Shown here: positions 7,843 to 15,900 of the stretch, one piece after another
Numbering within the stretch: the first letter of the stretch is position 1
How the letters are laid out: each line of letters begins with the position of its first letter
From: CALXCT01 sp964422185
GTDB taxonomy: Bacteria > Bacillota > Clostridia > Oscillospirales > Oscillospiraceae
Direction: 5' to 3'
Length of the DNA stretch: 35,840 bases
Assembly (NCBI GenBank): GCA_964422185.1
Contig: CAYRAG010000016.1
Coordinates: forward strand, 1-35,840
The notes under the pieces: model-generated
Database searches by the model: none
What the model saw: only the letters and a program-made list of their open reading frames with translations
Told to the model about the DNA's origin: nothing
Made by a program: the position numbers and the translations under genes

Positions 7843-9207
7843 TCATCCCCTGTCCGGGACAGGGGTCATTTTACACCGGGTTGCCGGGGAAACGCAAGAT
7901 CCCCGGCGCGTTTTGAGAAAGCCGCACAGCGCACCACGGCGCTGTGCGGCTTCCCTGCCGTCTGTCTTCTCCAACGGAGTCTCACACTCCGTCCCGTACG
8001 CGTTGAAGAACTTGTCGTGGATGACCTGCACGGCGCGATCCGCGTCCGCCTCGTCCACCAGCACGGAGACCTTGATCTCGCTGGTGGAGATCATGTTGAT
8101 GTTGATCCCCGCGTTGAACAGCGCCTCGAACATGGTGGCGGCGACGCCGGGGTTGTTGATCATGCCGGCGCCCACGATGGACACCTTGGCAATCTTGTCC
8201 GTGACCTCAATGCGGTCGAAGCGGATGGCCTCCCGGTTCTCCTCCAGGATCCGGCGTGCGGCCTCCATATCCGCCTTTTTCACGGTGAAGCTGATGTCCT
8301 TCGTCTCATCCCGGCCGATGGACTGGAGGATGATGTCCACATTGAGCTGGTTTCTCGCCAGCAGCGAGAAGATCTTAAACGCGATGCCCGGCTGGTTCTC
8401 CAGGCCCACCAGGGCCAGTCTGGCGATATCCTTGTCCTTGGCGACCCCGCTGACTTTGGATTTTTCCATGTTTTTCGTGACCTCCTTGACTTTGGTGCCC
8501 GGTTTGCCGGAGAAACTGGAGATGACCTCCAGATCCACATTGTAGCGCTTGGCCATCTCCACAGAACGGTTGTGGAGCACCTGGGCACCCAGGGATGCCA
8601 GTTCCAGCATCTCATCGTAGGTAATCTCGTCCAGCTTGCGGGCGCCGACGACATAGCGGGGATCCGCCGTGTAGATGCCGTCCACATCGGTGTAGATCTG
8701 GCACAGATCCGCGTGGAGCGCGGCGGCCATGGCCACCGCCGAGGTGTCCGAACCGCCCCGGCCCAGTGTGGTGACATCGTCGTATTTGTTCATGCCCTGG
8801 AAGCCGGCCACAAGGACGATCTTGTTCTTGTCCAGCTCGGTCTGCACCCGCTCGGTGTCAATCCGCTTGATGCGGGCGGAGCCGTAGCCGGAATCCGTGC
8901 GCACGCCGGCCTGCCAGCCGGTGAGCGAGACGGCCTGATAGCCCATCTTCTCAATGGCCATGGCGCACAGGGCGATGGAGACCTGCTCCCCCGTGGACAG
9001 CAGCATGTCCATCTCCCGCCGGGACGCCCGCGGATTGATCTCCCGGGCTTTCTCAATCAGCTCGTCCGTGGTGTCGCCCTGGGCGGACAGCACCACCAGC
9101 ACCTTGTTGCCCTTGCGGTAGGTCTCCGTGATGATGCGGGCGACATTGCGTATCCGATCCGCGTTGGCCACAGAGGTTCCGCCGAATTTCTGTACGATCA
9201 GTGACAT
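7843..9207 (-). CDS. lysC: Aspartate kinase with unusual C-terminal extension
   Basis: Aspartokinase phosphorylates L-aspartate, the first step toward lysine, threonine and methionine. The N-terminus IVQKFGGTSVAN is the ATP-binding signature (Lys7 to Ser12). GRGGSDTSAVAMAAAL is the kinase glycine-rich motif, and two ACT domains follow from about residue 265 (VSGVAKDKDIARLAL, IAKVSIVGAGMINNPGVAATMFEALF). Conserved sequence ends near VIHDKFFNAYG (about 405). The remaining 49 residues are Arg/Cys-rich and are encoded through a strong terminator-like hairpin at 7921-7950. This suggests stop-codon loss, a frameshift close to the end, or a sequencing indel: a TGA in another frame lies right after the conserved end. 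It follows hom by 76 bases. Confidence 0.93.
   Translation of the reverse strand: MSLIVQKFGGTSVANADRIRNVARIITETYRKGNKVLVVLSAQGDTTDELIEKAREINPRASRREMDMLLSTGEQVSIALCAMAIEKMGYQAVSLTGWQAGVRTDSGYGSARIKRIDTERVQTELDKNKIVLVAGFQGMNKYDDVTTLGRGGSDTSAVAMAAALHADLCQIYTDVDGIYTADPRYVVGARKLDEITYDEMLELASLGAQVLHNRSVEMAKRYNVDLEVISSFSGKPGTKVKEVTKNMEKSKVSGVAKDKDIARLALVGLENQPGIAFKIFSLLARNQLNVDIILQSIGRDETKDISFTVKKADMEAARRILEENREAIRFDRIEVTDKIAKVSIVGAGMINNPGVAATMFEALFNAGININMISTSEIKVSVLVDEADADRAVQVIHDKFFNAYGTECETPLEKTDGREAAQRRGALCGFLKTRRGSCVSPATRCKMTPVPDRG
7915..7950 (-). terminator. Terminator-like hairpin inside the lysC 3' end
   Basis: Perfect 12-bp arms at 7921-7932 and 7939-7950 with a 6-base loop, followed on the - strand by TTTCTC. 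It looks like an intrinsic terminator with a weak U-tract that has been overtaken by the extended lysC frame. It may partly attenuate transcription into glnS. Confidence 0.55.
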
Positions 9208-9283
9208 GTATCTGTTCTCTTCCTCTCCAAACAGGGATGGGAGCGTCTGAAACCGCGCCGACGCTGTCCCGTCCCGCGCCGCC

Positions 9284-10495
9284 TCAGCGGTAGACGCGAA
9301 TCACGGTGCCCGGCTCCAGGCCCTCCAGGCGCCGTTCCAGTTCCGGATGGGTCATCTCTCCGGTGAGGAACGCCACCTCGCCCGCGGGTGCGCCGGGCCG
9401 GGCCAGGAAATGCACCTCGCCGAACCGGCTGCGGATCCCGTCCGCCGTGGCCGGCAGGCGCACATACCAGCTGTCCCGGAGCACATCCGGGTGTACCGTG
9501 ATATCCTCGCCGCCGGGGCCCCACGCAAACTCTTTCCGGTGCTCCAGATGGCCGGCCACATCGATGACATCCGCCACCACGGCGCTGGCGGTGGGCAGTT
9601 TGCCCGCGCCCGGGCCGTAGAACATGACCTCGCCCACGGCGTTGCCCTTGACCTTGATGGCGTTGAACACATCCTCCACGCCGGCCAAGGGCACTTTGCT
9701 GTCCAGCAGGTGTGGCGCCACATAGGCGCACACTTTCCCGTCGTCCATGCGGATGGCCCGGCCCAGCAGCTTGATCTTCCGGCCGCAGGAGTCCGCGTAG
9801 GCCACATCCGCCAGGGTGACGCCGGTGATGCCCTGTGTGGGCACCTGCTCCGGGTAGACATGCCGGCCGTACGCCAGGGCGGCCAGAATGCAGGTCTTCC
9901 GGCAGGCGTCCAGGCCCTCGATATCCGCGGAGGGATCCCGCTCGGCGTAGCCGTTCTCCTGCGCCTCTTTCAGGGCGCTCTCAAACGAGAGGCCCGCCTG
10001 GATCATCCGGGTGAGGATATAGTTCGTGGTGCCGTTGAGGATGCCGCACACCTCGCTGATCCGGTTGGCGGCCAGGCAGGTGTTCAGGGGGCGCAGAATG
10101 GGGATGCCGCCGCCCACGCTGGCCTCAAACAGGTAGTTGACCTGCTTCTCCCTGGCCAGCTGGATGAGCTCATAGCCGTGGGTGGCCACCAGCTCCTTGT
10201 TGGAGGACACCACGCTCTTGCCCGCCTGCAGCGCACGCCTGGTGAAGTCCAGGGCCACGCCCGTGCCCCCGATGGTCTCCACCACCACTTTCACCTCCGG
10301 ATCCTGCTCGATCACGGAGAAGTCCCTGACGAGTTTGTCTCTCCAGGGGCTGTCCGGGAAGTCCCGCACATCCAGGATGTACTTCAGGGCAATCTCTTCC
10401 CCCGCCTTGGCCCGGATCTCCGCGCCGTTCATGGAGAGCACCTCGGCCACGCCGGAGCCCACTGTGCCGAATCCCAAAATCGCGATCTGAATCAT
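9284..10495 (-). CDS. hom: Homoserine dehydrogenase
   Basis: This 403-residue NAD(P)-dependent enzyme reduces aspartate semialdehyde to homoserine, the branch point to threonine and methionine. The Rossmann motif GFGTVGSGV is at residues 8-16. The catalytic domain includes GILNGTTNYILT and the FESALKEAQENGYAERDPSADIEG segment typical of the family. The last ~75 residues resemble a regulatory ACT domain, ending PGTVIRVYR. The ATG at 10495 has AGAGGTG a few bases upstream; a longer in-frame start at 10582 would add 29 basic, unconserved residues. It lies between the ACT-protein gene (65 bases upstream) and lysC. Together with metY nearby, the window covers aspartate-to-homoserine flow. Confidence 0.95.
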   Translation of the reverse strand: MIQIAILGFGTVGSGVAEVLSMNGAEIRAKAGEEIALKYILDVRDFPDSPWRDKLVRDFSVIEQDPEVKVVVETIGGTGVALDFTRRALQAGKSVVSSNKELVATHGYELIQLAREKQVNYLFEASVGGGIPILRPLNTCLAANRISEVCGILNGTTNYILTRMIQAGLSFESALKEAQENGYAERDPSADIEGLDACRKTCILAALAYGRHVYPEQVPTQGITGVTLADVAYADSCGRKIKLLGRAIRMDDGKVCAYVAPHLLDSKVPLAGVEDVFNAIKVKGNAVGEVMFYGPGAGKLPTASAVVADVIDVAGHLEHRKEFAWGPGGEDITVHPDVLRDSWYVRLPATADGIRSRFGEVHFLARPGAPAGEVAFLTGEMTHPELERRLEGLEPGTVIRVYR

Positions 10496-10560
10496 GTTCC
10501 GCACCTCTTTTTTCCGCTTCCCGCGCCCTTTCAGAGCGCGGGCCGTCATGTTATCCGCCG

Positions 10561-11001
10561 TCAGCCGGCCAGCACCTCGCACCGAAGGACGCCCTCCAGC
10601 TGCTCCGTCCGCGCAAGCAGCTCCCCCAGGGTGATGGTCATGTTGGAGGTCTCCGCGGTGATGGTCACCATGGCGCAGCCGCCGCTGGGCAGGTTCTGGT
10701 TGATGGTGAGAATATTCCCGCCGCAGGCGGCGAAGATATTCAGCACGGAGGACAGGTTGCCCGGCTCGTCCCGCATCATCATCTGGAAGGTGACGATGTG
10801 CCCGTTGAGCATGTCGTTAAACGGCCGCACAGTGTCCTTGTACTTGTAGAACGCGCTGCGGCTGATGCCGGTGCGTCTGGCGGCCCCGTTCACCGTGGTC
10901 TCCTCCCCCGTCTCCAGCAGGCGCTTGGCCTCCACGACCTTGATGAAGATCTCCGGCAGGGCGGAAGCCTCCACAATATAGTATCTCGGCGTCCCGGACA
11001 T
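10561..11001 (-). CDS. ACT domain regulator protein (UPF0735 type)
   Basis: A 146-residue protein. The first ~60 residues contain an HTH-like stretch (GAARRTGISRSAFYKYKDTVRPF). A single ACT domain follows (about 70-146: IVTFQMMMRDEPGNLSSVLNIFAACGGNILTINQNLP), of the PheB/UPF0735 type. ACT domains bind amino acids; being first in an operon with hom and lysC suggests a sensor or regulator of the aspartate pathway, which is inference. ATG 11001 has GGAGGG upstream, and a clear promoter lies at 11071-11099. Confidence 0.9.
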   Translation of the reverse strand: MSGTPRYYIVEASALPEIFIKVVEAKRLLETGEETTVNGAARRTGISRSAFYKYKDTVRPFNDMLNGHIVTFQMMMRDEPGNLSSVLNIFAACGGNILTINQNLPSGGCAMVTITAETSNMTITLGELLARTEQLEGVLRCEVLAG

Positions 11002-11070
11002 ACCCGCTTCCCTCCTGTCCCCGCTGCCACTGTCCGTGCGGGAAAACCATCTGTATTCACTCCGGCGTAC

Positions 11071-11099
11071 ATTGTACCATACCGGAGTTCCGGGTACAA
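11071..11099 (-). promoter_or_regulatory. Promoter of the ACT-hom-lysC-glnS-ltaE operon
   Basis: On the - strand, TTGTAC (11094-11099) and TACAAT (11071-11076) are separated by 17 bases. It lies 70 bases before the ACT gene start. No T-box or lysine riboswitch is visible in the short leader. Confidence 0.75.
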
Positions 11100-11176
11100 T
11101 GCGGCAATCCGCCGAAAAAACGCGCCTTTTCCCGGAAAACTTGTGAATTCTACTCAGTCCGCCCCCGGGGGACGGG

Positions 11177-11213
11177 AAAAAGCGGCCCGGCCACCCGTGC
11201 CGGATGACCGGGC
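11177..11213 (-). terminator. Terminator after the fumarase beta gene
   Basis: Outer arms GCCCGG (11185-11190 and complement 11208-11213) form a stem, followed on the - strand by CGCTTTTTCCC. It separates the fumarase transcript from the promoter of the ACT operon. Confidence 0.8.
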
Positions 11214-11224
11214 TTCCTCCCGCG

Positions 11225-11803
11225 TCACATGCGGGCCGCCGTGTACTCCGTCCGGTACTGATCCCGGCCTGTGGCGTACAGATTGCCGCCCGCGCAGTCG
11301 ATGGCCACCGTCAGCGGGAGATCCCGGACGGTCATCCGCTTGACGGACTCGCAGCCCAGATCCTCGAACGCGATGACCTCCGCTGTCTCAATGCATTTGG
11401 CGATCAGCGCGCCGGCGCCGCCCACGGCGGCGAAATAGCACGCGCCGTTGCGCACGATGGCCTCCTGCACCTCCCGGCTCCGATCCCCCTTGCCGATCAT
11501 GGCGGCGAGGCCCAGATCCAGCAGCCGGGGCGCGTAGGGATCCATCCGGCCGGAGGTGGTGGGGCCGCAGGCGCCCACCGCCATGCCCTGCTGCCCCGGG
11601 GTGGGGCCGGCGTAATAGATCACCGCGCCCGCCAGGGGAAACGGCAGCTCCGCGCCCTCGTCCAGCAGCGCGAACAGGCGCTTGTGCGCGGCGTCCCGGG
11701 CGGTGTAGATCGTGCCGCTGAGCAGCACCCGGTCCCCGGCGCACAGCTTTTGCGTCTCGGACGGCAGCGCTTCGGTATCCAGGTGATAGATCCTGTTGTC
11801 CAT
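11225..11803 (-). CDS. Fumarate hydratase class I-type beta subunit (Fe-S hydro-lyase C-terminal domain)
   Basis: This 192-residue protein matches the beta (C-terminal) domain of two-subunit Fe-S fumarase/tartrate dehydratase. Visible signatures are GDRVLLSGTIYTARDAAHKRL, IYYAGPTPG, the GACGPTTSGRMDPYAP loop and MIGKG. The family hydrates fumarate to malate, or acts on tartrate, together with an alpha subunit that carries the 4Fe-4S cluster. No alpha gene is seen in the window, which is unusual because the pair are normally adjacent. The ATG is one base after the stop of the DivIVA-like gene, so translation is probably coupled. Confidence 0.9.
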   Translation of the reverse strand: MDNRIYHLDTEALPSETQKLCAGDRVLLSGTIYTARDAAHKRLFALLDEGAELPFPLAGAVIYYAGPTPGQQGMAVGACGPTTSGRMDPYAPRLLDLGLAAMIGKGDRSREVQEAIVRNGACYFAAVGGAGALIAKCIETAEVIAFEDLGCESVKRMTVRDLPLTVAIDCAGGNLYATGRDQYRTEYTAARM

Positions 11804-11804
11804 G

Positions 11805-12419
11805 TCAGCCGTCCCCGTCTTTCCAGAACTCGGTCCACACGGTCTCCGCACGCTGGGTGCTCTCCGCCAGCCGGCTGGACTGCTCCGTGAGCGCACCGCT
11901 CAGCCGGTTCAGCTCCGCCACGGTGTGGGAGATGGTGGCGTCCGCGTCCGAGCGCATCACATCGTAGTCCTGGATCACCTGATCCAGCCAGTCGCGCAGC
12001 TTCTGGCGCAGCTCGTCCGCCCGGCCCTCCGCCTCCTGGACAATGAGGGCGGCCCGGCGCTGGGCGTCAATTTCAATCTCCCCCGCCCGGACCTTGAGCA
12101 GCCGGTACGCCTCGGCGTCCGCGCGGAGCTCCTCCGCCTCGGCGCGCAGCGCCGCGCACTCCTCCTCCAGACCGGCGGTCTTCTCCTCCGCCTGCGCCAG
12201 GCTGCCGCGCAGCTCCTCCAGCTCTCCGCGGGCCTGTTCCAGCTCCCCGCGGGTGCGCTCCAGATCTTCCTTTCCGCTCTGTGCGCACTCCGTCAGCTGC
12301 CGCTGGTAGTCCTGCTCCATCTGCTGCAGCACATCCAGCACATCCTGGCGGTTAAACCCGCCGAACACGGCGCCCTTGATGGGCCGGCGCCCGGCCTGTT
12401 CCACTTTCTCCGCATCCAC
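11805..12419 (-). CDS. DivIVA-like coiled-coil protein
   Basis: A 204-residue protein. A short N-terminal segment KGAVFGGFNRQDVLDVLQQMEQDYQ (about 16-40) has the pattern of DivIVA/GpsB membrane-targeting domains. A long Glu/Ala/Leu-rich coiled coil follows (about 35-135), then a second charged helical part. Such proteins scaffold division or pole-associated complexes at the membrane. The GTG at 12419 is chosen because GGGAAGGGAGAGG lies 8 bases before it; an upstream in-frame GTG at 12464 would start inside a GC-rich hairpin. A promoter lies at 12479-12506. Coupling to a fumarase subunit gene is probably transcriptional convenience. Confidence 0.8.
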   Translation of the reverse strand: MDAEKVEQAGRRPIKGAVFGGFNRQDVLDVLQQMEQDYQRQLTECAQSGKEDLERTRGELEQARGELEELRGSLAQAEEKTAGLEEECAALRAEAEELRADAEAYRLLKVRAGEIEIDAQRRAALIVQEAEGRADELRQKLRDWLDQVIQDYDVMRSDADATISHTVAELNRLSGALTEQSSRLAESTQRAETVWTEFWKDGDG

Positions 12420-12478
12420 GGGGCGTTCCTCTCCCTTCCCGCGATTCCCCCGCGCTTCGCGCACGGGGGTTGCGGTCT

Positions 12479-12506
12479 ATTGTACCACAGATTTCCGGAA
12501 AGGCAA
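12479..12506 (-). promoter_or_regulatory. Promoter of the DivIVA-like/fumarase operon
   Basis: On the - strand TTGCCT (12501-12506) and TACAAT (12479-12484) are 16 bases apart. Just downstream a CCCCCG...CGGGGG hairpin (about 12446-12468) lies in the leader and could influence expression. Confidence 0.65.
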
Positions 12507-12521
12507 TCCTTTCCGTGCGTC

Positions 12522-13805
12522 TCAGACCTGTCTGAGGGCCTGATCCAGATCCGCGATGAGATCCGCCGCGTCCTCCAGGCCGCAGGACAGCCGCACCAGA
12601 TCCGGGCTGATCCCCGCCGCCAGCAGCTCCGCGTCATTCATCTGCCGGTGGGTGGCGGAGGCGGGGTGCAGGCAGCAGGTTCTGGCGTCCGCCACATGGG
12701 TCTCGATGGCGCACAGCTTCAGGTGCTTCATCAGCGCCTCCGCGGCGGCCCGGCCGCCCCGGACCCCGAAGCTGACCACGCCGCAGGTGCCGTTGGGCAT
12801 GTATTTCTGCGCCAGCTTGTAGTACCGGTCCCCCTCCAGGCCGGGGTAGGTCACGAAAGAGACCTTCGGGTGGCCCTTCAAAAACCGGGCGCAGGCCAGG
12901 GCGTTCTCGCAGTGGCGGGGCATTCGGACATGGAGGCTCTCCAGGCCCAGATTCAGGTAAAACGCGTTCTGCGGCGACTGCACGGAGCCGAAATCCCGCA
13001 TGAGCTGCGCGGTGCACTTGGTGATAAACGCGCCCTCCAGGCCGAACTTCTCCGCGTAGGTGACCCCGTGATAGCTGTCATCCGGGGTGGTCAGGCCGGG
13101 GAACTTCTCCGCGTGGGCCATCCAGTCAAAGCGGCCGCTGTCCACAATGGCGCCGCCCACGGCCGCGCCGTGCCCGTCCATGTACTTGGTGGTGGAGTGG
13201 GTGACGATATCCGCGCCCCACTCAAAGGGCCTGCAGTTGACCGGGGTGGCGAAGGTGTTGTCCACGATCAGGGGCACCCCGTGCCGGTGGGCCGCCTGGG
13301 CGAATTTCTCGATATCCAGCACCGTGAGGGCGGGATTGGCGATGGTCTCCCCGAACACCGCTTTCGTATTGGGCCGGAATGCCGCGTCCAGCTCCTCCGG
13401 CGTGCAGTCCGGGGACACAAAGGTGAAGTCGATGCCCATCTTCCGCATGGTCACATGGAACAGGTTGTAGGTTCCGCCGTAGATGGCGGAGCAGGCCACC
13501 ACATGATCCCCGCAGTTGGCGATGTTGAACACCGCGTAGAAAGTGGCCGCCTGGCCGGAGGCGGTGAGCATGGCGGCGGTGCCGCCCTCCAGATCCGCGA
13601 TCTTCGCCGCCACCATGTCGTTGGTGGGATTCTGCAGCCGGGTGTAGAAGTAGCCGCTCTCCTCCAGGTCGAAGAGTCTGCCCATCTCCTCGCTGGTGTC
13701 GTACTTGTAGGTGGTGGACTGGATGATGGGAATCTGGCGGGGCTGCCCGTTGCCCGGGGTGTACCCCGCCTGCACGCATCTGGTGCCGGTTCCCTGCCCG
13801 CTCAT
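12522..13805 (-). CDS. metY: O-acetylhomoserine sulfhydrylase (Cys/Met metabolism PLP enzyme)
   Basis: A 427-residue PLP enzyme that converts O-acetylhomoserine plus sulfide to homocysteine. The N-terminus TRCVQAGYTPGNGQPRQIPIIQSTTYKYDT, the substrate loop YFYTRLQNPTNDMVAAKIADLEGG, and SGQAATFYAVFNIANCGDH are typical. Lys207 in THSTTKYMDGHG is the PLP lysine. Length and the C-terminal RLSCGLEDAADLIADLDQAL fit MetY rather than the shorter MetB/MetC. ATG 13805 has GAAGGATGCGAG upstream. It links to the homoserine made by hom a few kb away. It lies between the GerMN lipoprotein gene and the DivIVA-like gene, and no SAM riboswitch is seen in front. Confidence 0.93.
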   Translation of the reverse strand: MSGQGTGTRCVQAGYTPGNGQPRQIPIIQSTTYKYDTSEEMGRLFDLEESGYFYTRLQNPTNDMVAAKIADLEGGTAAMLTASGQAATFYAVFNIANCGDHVVACSAIYGGTYNLFHVTMRKMGIDFTFVSPDCTPEELDAAFRPNTKAVFGETIANPALTVLDIEKFAQAAHRHGVPLIVDNTFATPVNCRPFEWGADIVTHSTTKYMDGHGAAVGGAIVDSGRFDWMAHAEKFPGLTTPDDSYHGVTYAEKFGLEGAFITKCTAQLMRDFGSVQSPQNAFYLNLGLESLHVRMPRHCENALACARFLKGHPKVSFVTYPGLEGDRYYKLAQKYMPNGTCGVVSFGVRGGRAAAEALMKHLKLCAIETHVADARTCCLHPASATHRQMNDAELLAAGISPDLVRLSCGLEDAADLIADLDQALRQV

Positions 13806-13855
13806 CTCGCATCCTTCTTTCCGTGTGATTGATGGGATCCCCAAACGCGCACCTG

Positions 13856-14395
13856 TTACCCCGGCTCAGCGCCGGGCTGCTCCTCCTCTTCCGCCTGCGC
13901 GGGCGCACCGGAGAGCAGAATCTCGTCCGGGCGGAGGATCTGGTGGCTGCGGTAGTCCTGGGGCTGCCCCTCCGCCGTAATGCACACGCCGTCCACCCCG
14001 TCCAGCTGGCACAGGGTCAGGGTGATGGCGTAATCCGCGATGGTCAGGTTGACATCCGTGAGGCCGCCGTAGTTCTCGGACAGATCCACATACAGCACGC
14101 CGTCCTCCTCCCGCAGGCTGCGCAGCGTGGTGCCGGACGGGAACGGGGACACCGTCTCCTCATCCGCCGGCCCCGCCAGCAGCGCGGTCATGAGCTGCCG
14201 GGCCGTGGGCGGTTCCTCCCCCTCCCAGTTGAGGGGCACGCCCGCCAGCGCCGGGCCGGTGTCGTCCACGGACAGGAAGTACAGCACATACCCCGGCTCC
14301 TCCCGGGTCTCGCCTCCGCCGCCGCAGGCGGCCAGAGACAGCGCCAGCGCCAGGGCGAGAAGCGCGGCGGATACGCGCCGTCCGCGCCCGCTCAC
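13856..14395 (-). CDS. GerMN domain lipoprotein
   Basis: A 179-residue exported lipoprotein. The N-terminus has a basic start, a Leu/Ala core and lipobox LAAC with Cys24 as the lipidation site, followed by a Gly-rich linker. The body (about 35-150) has the GerMN pattern: a YFLSVDD strand, TARQLMTALLAGP, GTTLRSLREEDGVLYVDLSENY and ITLTLCQLDGVDGVCI. GerMN domains occur in GerM of spore-formers and in lipoproteins next to two-component systems. The start ATG overlaps the histidine kinase stop by 4 bases (ATGA type), so the two are coupled. It may be a surface sensor partner of the kinase (inference). Confidence 0.9.
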   Translation of the reverse strand: MSGRGRRVSAALLALALALSLAACGGGGETREEPGYVLYFLSVDDTGPALAGVPLNWEGEEPPTARQLMTALLAGPADEETVSPFPSGTTLRSLREEDGVLYVDLSENYGGLTDVNLTIADYAITLTLCQLDGVDGVCITAEGQPQDYRSHQILRPDEILLSGAPAQAEEEEQPGAEPG

Positions 14396-15861
14396 GGTGT
14401 GTCCCCCTCTCTCCAGGCCGGGAAGACCACGGTGAACACACTGCCCTCCGGCTCCCGCCGGCGCACGGTGATCTCCCCGCCGTGGGCCCGGACGGTGTCG
14501 CTGACGATGGACAGCCCCAGGCCGGTGCCGCCGGCCGCCCGGGAGCGGGCCTTGTCCACCCGGTAGAAGCGCTGGAACACCTTGTCCATGTCCTCCTCCG
14601 GGATGCCCACGCCGGTGTCCGCCACCTCCAGCACCACCGTGTCCCCGTCCGGACGCAGCGTCACCATGACGCTTCCGCCGGGCAGGTTGTACTTTACGGC
14701 ATTCTCCATGAGATTGTACGCGATCTGATACAGGTCGTCCTGGGTGCAGCGGATGACGCAGCCCTCCTCCAGGCGGCAGTCCAGCGTGACCTCCGCCGAG
14801 GAGGCCAGCGGGGCGAGCATCCGCTCCACTTTCTCCACCACCGGTCTGACCTCCACCGGCCCGGTCTCCACCGGCTGGGCGCTGTCCAGCCGGGTCAGGG
14901 TCAGCAGTTTCTCCGTAATGCGGTTGAGCCGGTCCGCCTCCTCCCCGATGTCCCCCACGAACTCCCGGGTCAGATCCTCGTCCAGCCCCTCGCTTTGCAA
15001 AATGGAGTCCGTGAGCAGGCGGATGGAGGCCAGGGGAGTCTTGAGCTCATGGCTGGCGTCGGACACAAAGCGCCGGCGCACCTCCTCCGTCTTCTGGAGC
15101 CGGTCTGTGAGCTGGTTGAACTCATCCGCCAGCTGCACCAGCTCGTCGTTGCCCCGGAGCTCCAGGCGGTGGCTGTACTCGCCCTCCCGCACGGTGCGGA
15201 TGGCCTTGAGCAGCGCTCCGATGCGGGCCGTGAGCGCCTTGGAGAACAGGAAGCTCATCCCGATGACCAGTGCGCAGACCACCAGGGAGATGTTCCTCAG
15301 GTTGGACTGCATGCCCTCCAGCAGGGCGGCCTGCTCCATATCCACCTCGTAGACATACACCGCCCCGATGATCATGCCCCGGTAGACCACCGGCCCGGCG
15401 AACCCGCTCTCAAACCGGCCGTCCCGGAACTGGCTGTACGCCTTGTCGTAGCCCCGCAGGGCGCGCACCATCTCCCGGAACAGGGCGTACCGGTAGACCG
15501 GCTGCTGCGGCTGCGTATCTGAGCCGGACGCCGCGCCGCTCTGGGCGTCCGCGCTGTCGTAGAGCACCAGCCCGGACGGGTCTGTGACCAGCACCCGGGT
15601 CAGATCCATATTCCCCAGCACCTCCATGACCTGGCGCACGCTCTCCGCGCTGAGGGTCTGCTGCTCGGCCAGGGCGGAGGAGATCACGGACACCCGGCCC
15701 TGGAGCGCGGTGGCCTTGGAGTGGAACACGGAGTCCTGGGAGGCCAGCACCGGGTAGGTGTTCAGCAGCACGAGCACCGCCAGGATCAGCACGATATAGG
15801 TCAGGGCGTACTTCACCTGGATGGACACGAAGAGTTTCGGCCTCTCCCGTTTTTCCGCCAT
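14392..15861 (-). CDS. Membrane sensor histidine kinase
   Basis: A 489-residue kinase of the PhoR/WalK class. Order: TM1 (about 17-37), an extracytoplasmic region (about 38-185), TM2 (about 190-210), HAMP (about 211-260), and a HisKA domain with SHELKTPLASIRLLT, where His271 is the phosphorylation site. The C-terminal HATPase has the N box (LMENAVKYN), G1 (DTGVGIPEEDMDKVFQRFYR) and G2 (GGTGLGLSIV). It would autophosphorylate in response to an envelope signal and pass phosphate to the response regulator encoded just upstream. Gene order regulator-kinase-GerMN lipoprotein suggests a cell-envelope stress circuit. The neighbouring divergent dacF-like gene is a plausible target (inference). Confidence 0.94.
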   Translation of the reverse strand: MAEKRERPKLFVSIQVKYALTYIVLILAVLVLLNTYPVLASQDSVFHSKATALQGRVSVISSALAEQQTLSAESVRQVMEVLGNMDLTRVLVTDPSGLVLYDSADAQSGAASGSDTQPQQPVYRYALFREMVRALRGYDKAYSQFRDGRFESGFAGPVVYRGMIIGAVYVYEVDMEQAALLEGMQSNLRNISLVVCALVIGMSFLFSKALTARIGALLKAIRTVREGEYSHRLELRGNDELVQLADEFNQLTDRLQKTEEVRRRFVSDASHELKTPLASIRLLTDSILQSEGLDEDLTREFVGDIGEEADRLNRITEKLLTLTRLDSAQPVETGPVEVRPVVEKVERMLAPLASSAEVTLDCRLEEGCVIRCTQDDLYQIAYNLMENAVKYNLPGGSVMVTLRPDGDTVVLEVADTGVGIPEEDMDKVFQRFYRVDKARSRAAGGTGLGLSIVSDTVRAHGGEITVRRREPEGSVFTVVFPAWREGDTP

Positions 15862-15900
15862 GGACGCTCGCCCTCCCCCCGGCGCGGGATCCCTCCCGTG

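Noticed and set aside
6187..9204. 1005-codon + strand frame opposite glnS and lysC
   Set aside because: Antisense shadow: repetitive Val/Gly/His/Gln-rich sequence, no start signals, and the opposite strand encodes canonical GlnRS and aspartokinase.
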